In this document: one piece after another, positions 6,942 to 7,724 of the stretch
How the letters are laid out: every line of letters begins with the position of its first letter
Position numbering within the stretch: the stretch's first letter is position 1
NCBI GenBank assembly: GCA_043746555.1
Contig: JAYTQU010000130.1
Location: 1 to 7,724 of the forward strand
From: CAZQYC01 sp043746555
GTDB lineage: Bacteria > Pseudomonadota > Gammaproteobacteria > Steroidobacterales > Steroidobacteraceae
Direction of reading: 5' to 3'
Length of the DNA stretch: 7,724 nt
Notes under the pieces: generated by a model
Told to the model about the DNA's origin: nothing
What the model saw: only the letters and a program-made list of their open reading frames with translations
Database searches by the model: none
Position numbers and translations under genes: made by a program

Positions 6942-7551
6942 AAGAGAGTCTCGTCCCGTGACTCGACCAGTGATGATGATGCCTGGGAAGTGCGGCAAGC
7001 ACCGTCCAAATTCCGAAGGTCGCTAACAGGGCTGCCGCAATCCACTTCGTCTCGCGTCGTTTAAACAATCGCGCCAATTGTGTAGCCAACAGTGTACTGC
7101 CGAGCATCGAAGGCAGCGTGCCGAGTCCGAAGGCGATCATGATTAGCGCGCTTCGCAGTGCATGACCGCTGGCCGCCGCGTAGAGCAAAATCGAATAGAC
7201 CAAACCGCACGGCAACCAACCCCACAACGCGCCCAAAAGCAACGTTTCGACGTTGCCGGCATTTGCTTTGGTGCGCGCGGCGATCGGAGCAAGAATCGAC
7301 CATAGTTTTGCGCCAGCCTGTTCGAGCCAAGCGAACGCGTTCCAACTCAATGCGATGCGGATTGCGATTGCGATCGGAGTGATTCCCGCGATGACTCGTA
7401 GTGTCGACGCGAACGGGAATGCTACGCGGCGATAAGGCTTCGCTAAAATACGTGCGCATCCGGCGGGTATAGGTAAACTCCGATAGTGACAGCGAATACG
7501 CGTTCCGATTAGGCGCGGACAGCGAGTTGCGTGGTAATGTTCAATACGCAA
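6940..7551 (-). CDS. TauE/SafE (DsbD_2-like) family membrane protein lacking its N-terminal half; probable truncated pseudogene
   Basis: The C-terminal part is clear. From about residue 50 there is a helix LRVIAGITPIAIAIRIALSW (51-70), the amphipathic WLEQAGAKLW segment, then the family signature LLLGALWGWLPCGLVYS (104-120). Further helices lie at about 133-158 (ALRSALIMIAFGLGTLPSM) and 169-187, and the tail is His-rich (PRHHHHWSSHG). Family members are usually about 220-240 residues with six helices and an early HCxGMCGG motif. Here the first two helices and that motif are absent. They are replaced by about 49 non-hydrophobic residues that look non-coding, and the only long start is TTG at 7551 without a clear ribosome binding site. 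I find no continuation of the missing part in the other minus-strand frames. Homologous coding is therefore about 6940-7405. The family is often next to cbb3 oxidase (ccoS) and FNR genes and is linked to copper or oxidase assembly. A palindromic element begins 29 bases beyond the TTG. A short functional isoform is possible but less likely. Confidence 0.62.
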   Translation of the reverse strand: MRIEHYHATRCPRLIGTRIRCHYRSLPIPAGCARILAKPYRRVAFPFASTLRVIAGITPIAIAIRIALSWNAFAWLEQAGAKLWSILAPIAARTKANAGNVETLLLGALWGWLPCGLVYSILLYAAASGHALRSALIMIAFGLGTLPSMLGSTLLATQLARLFKRRETKWIAAALLATFGIWTVLAALPRHHHHWSSHGTRLS

Positions 7552-7553
7552 CT
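7525..7553. repeat. Perfect 8-bp inverted repeat (stem-loop)
   Basis: AGTTGCGT (7525-7532) and ACGCAACT (7546-7553) are exact inverted copies around a 13-base loop. They sit between the recognisable TauE-like coding sequence and the palindromic element at the right edge. There is no T-run typical of an intrinsic terminator on either side. It may be a leftover end of another small repeat or an operator-like palindrome. Confidence 0.5.
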
Positions 7554-7579
7554 TATGGCATTTCCCTTAAGCGTCCTAA

Positions 7580-7597
7580 TTCTACTTTGTCAGGTTG
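7580..7597 (+). repeat. Left terminal inverted repeat of the MITE-like element
   Basis: An 18-base arm that matches the reverse complement of 7706-7723 without mismatch. The match stops at 7579 (A, against G expected), which sets the outer edge of the element on this side. Confidence 0.85.
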
Positions 7598-7705
7598 GGA
7601 TCAAGCGATGCGGGGCAAGGCGCAGCGGCCTGAAAAAGCGCAGCGTACACGGCAGTACGTGAGTATTTTTCAGGCCGTTGCAACGCCGCACCGCGCGCTT
7701 CAGCG

Positions 7706-7723
7706 CAACCTGACAAAGTAGAA
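7706..7723 (-). repeat. Right terminal inverted repeat of the MITE-like element
   Basis: An 18-base arm, the exact inverse of 7580-7597, ending one base before the window edge. The neighbouring host sequence, and thus any target-site duplication, is out of view. Confidence 0.85.
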
Positions 7724-7724
7724 C

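Larger units (their letters stand above)
7580..7723. mobile_element. Palindromic non-coding element with 18-bp terminal inverted repeats (MITE-like)
   Basis: TTCTACTTTGTCAGGTTG at 7580-7597 is repeated exactly in inverse orientation at 7706-7723, giving a 144-bp unit. Inside it, CGGCCTGAAAAA (7626-7637) pairs exactly with TTTTTCAGGCCG (7666-7677), and the apex holds CGTAC/GTACG (7644-7648 and 7655-7659). The arms between these blocks are imperfectly complementary (AAGCG...GCGG against CCGC...CGCTT), so almost the whole unit could fold into one long hairpin. There is no open frame worth calling and no transposase. This architecture is that of a miniature inverted-repeat transposable element mobilised in trans. 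A target-site duplication cannot be judged because only one base follows the right end in the window. Confidence 0.85.

Overview
The window looks like a piece of a proteobacterial chromosome, most likely gamma- or betaproteobacterial, with moderate to slightly high GC. The basis is a YbbP-type lipoprotein-like ABC permease, a soluble FixL-type kinase with a FixJ regulator, and a TauE/SafE (DsbD_2) membrane protein of the kind usually found beside cbb3 oxidase genes. I cannot fix the genus from sequence alone.

Layout. Positions 1-2205 (+) hold the 3' part of a large YbbP-like ABC transporter permease whose start lies left of the window. Positions 2206-2517 are a gene-free convergent gap. Everything right of that is on the minus strand. 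Reading in the direction of transcription (right to left), there is: a TauE/SafE-family membrane protein that has lost its N-terminal half (6940-7551), a FixL-like PAS histidine kinase (5727-6884), a FixJ-like receiver-LuxR regulator (4967-5593), a stand-alone receiver protein missing several signature residues (4445-4855), a VIT1/CCC1 iron/manganese transporter with a ferritin-like N-terminal segment (3343-4374), and an unrecognised single-pass membrane protein with an anti-sigma-like N-terminus (2518-3288). The right edge carries an almost complete 144-bp palindromic element with perfect 18-bp terminal inverted repeats (7580-7723), probably a MITE.

How the genes may work together. The kinase keeps, at ungapped spacing, the heme-ligand histidine and most heme-pocket residues of rhizobial FixL, so it is probably an oxygen (or NO) sensor that phosphorylates the adjacent FixJ. 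The degenerate receiver next to FixJ looks like a duplicated and diverged FixJ receiver domain. It could act as a phosphate-independent modulator of the pair, in the way single-domain FixT acts in Caulobacter. The TauE/SafE remnant suggests that this locus sits, or once sat, at the end of a cbb3 oxidase (cco/fix) cluster lying right of the window. The iron transporter downstream would couple iron handling to the same micro-oxic signal, but that link rests on gene order only. No RNA genes, CRISPR arrays, transposase genes, clear FNR/FixK boxes or clear rho-independent terminators were seen.
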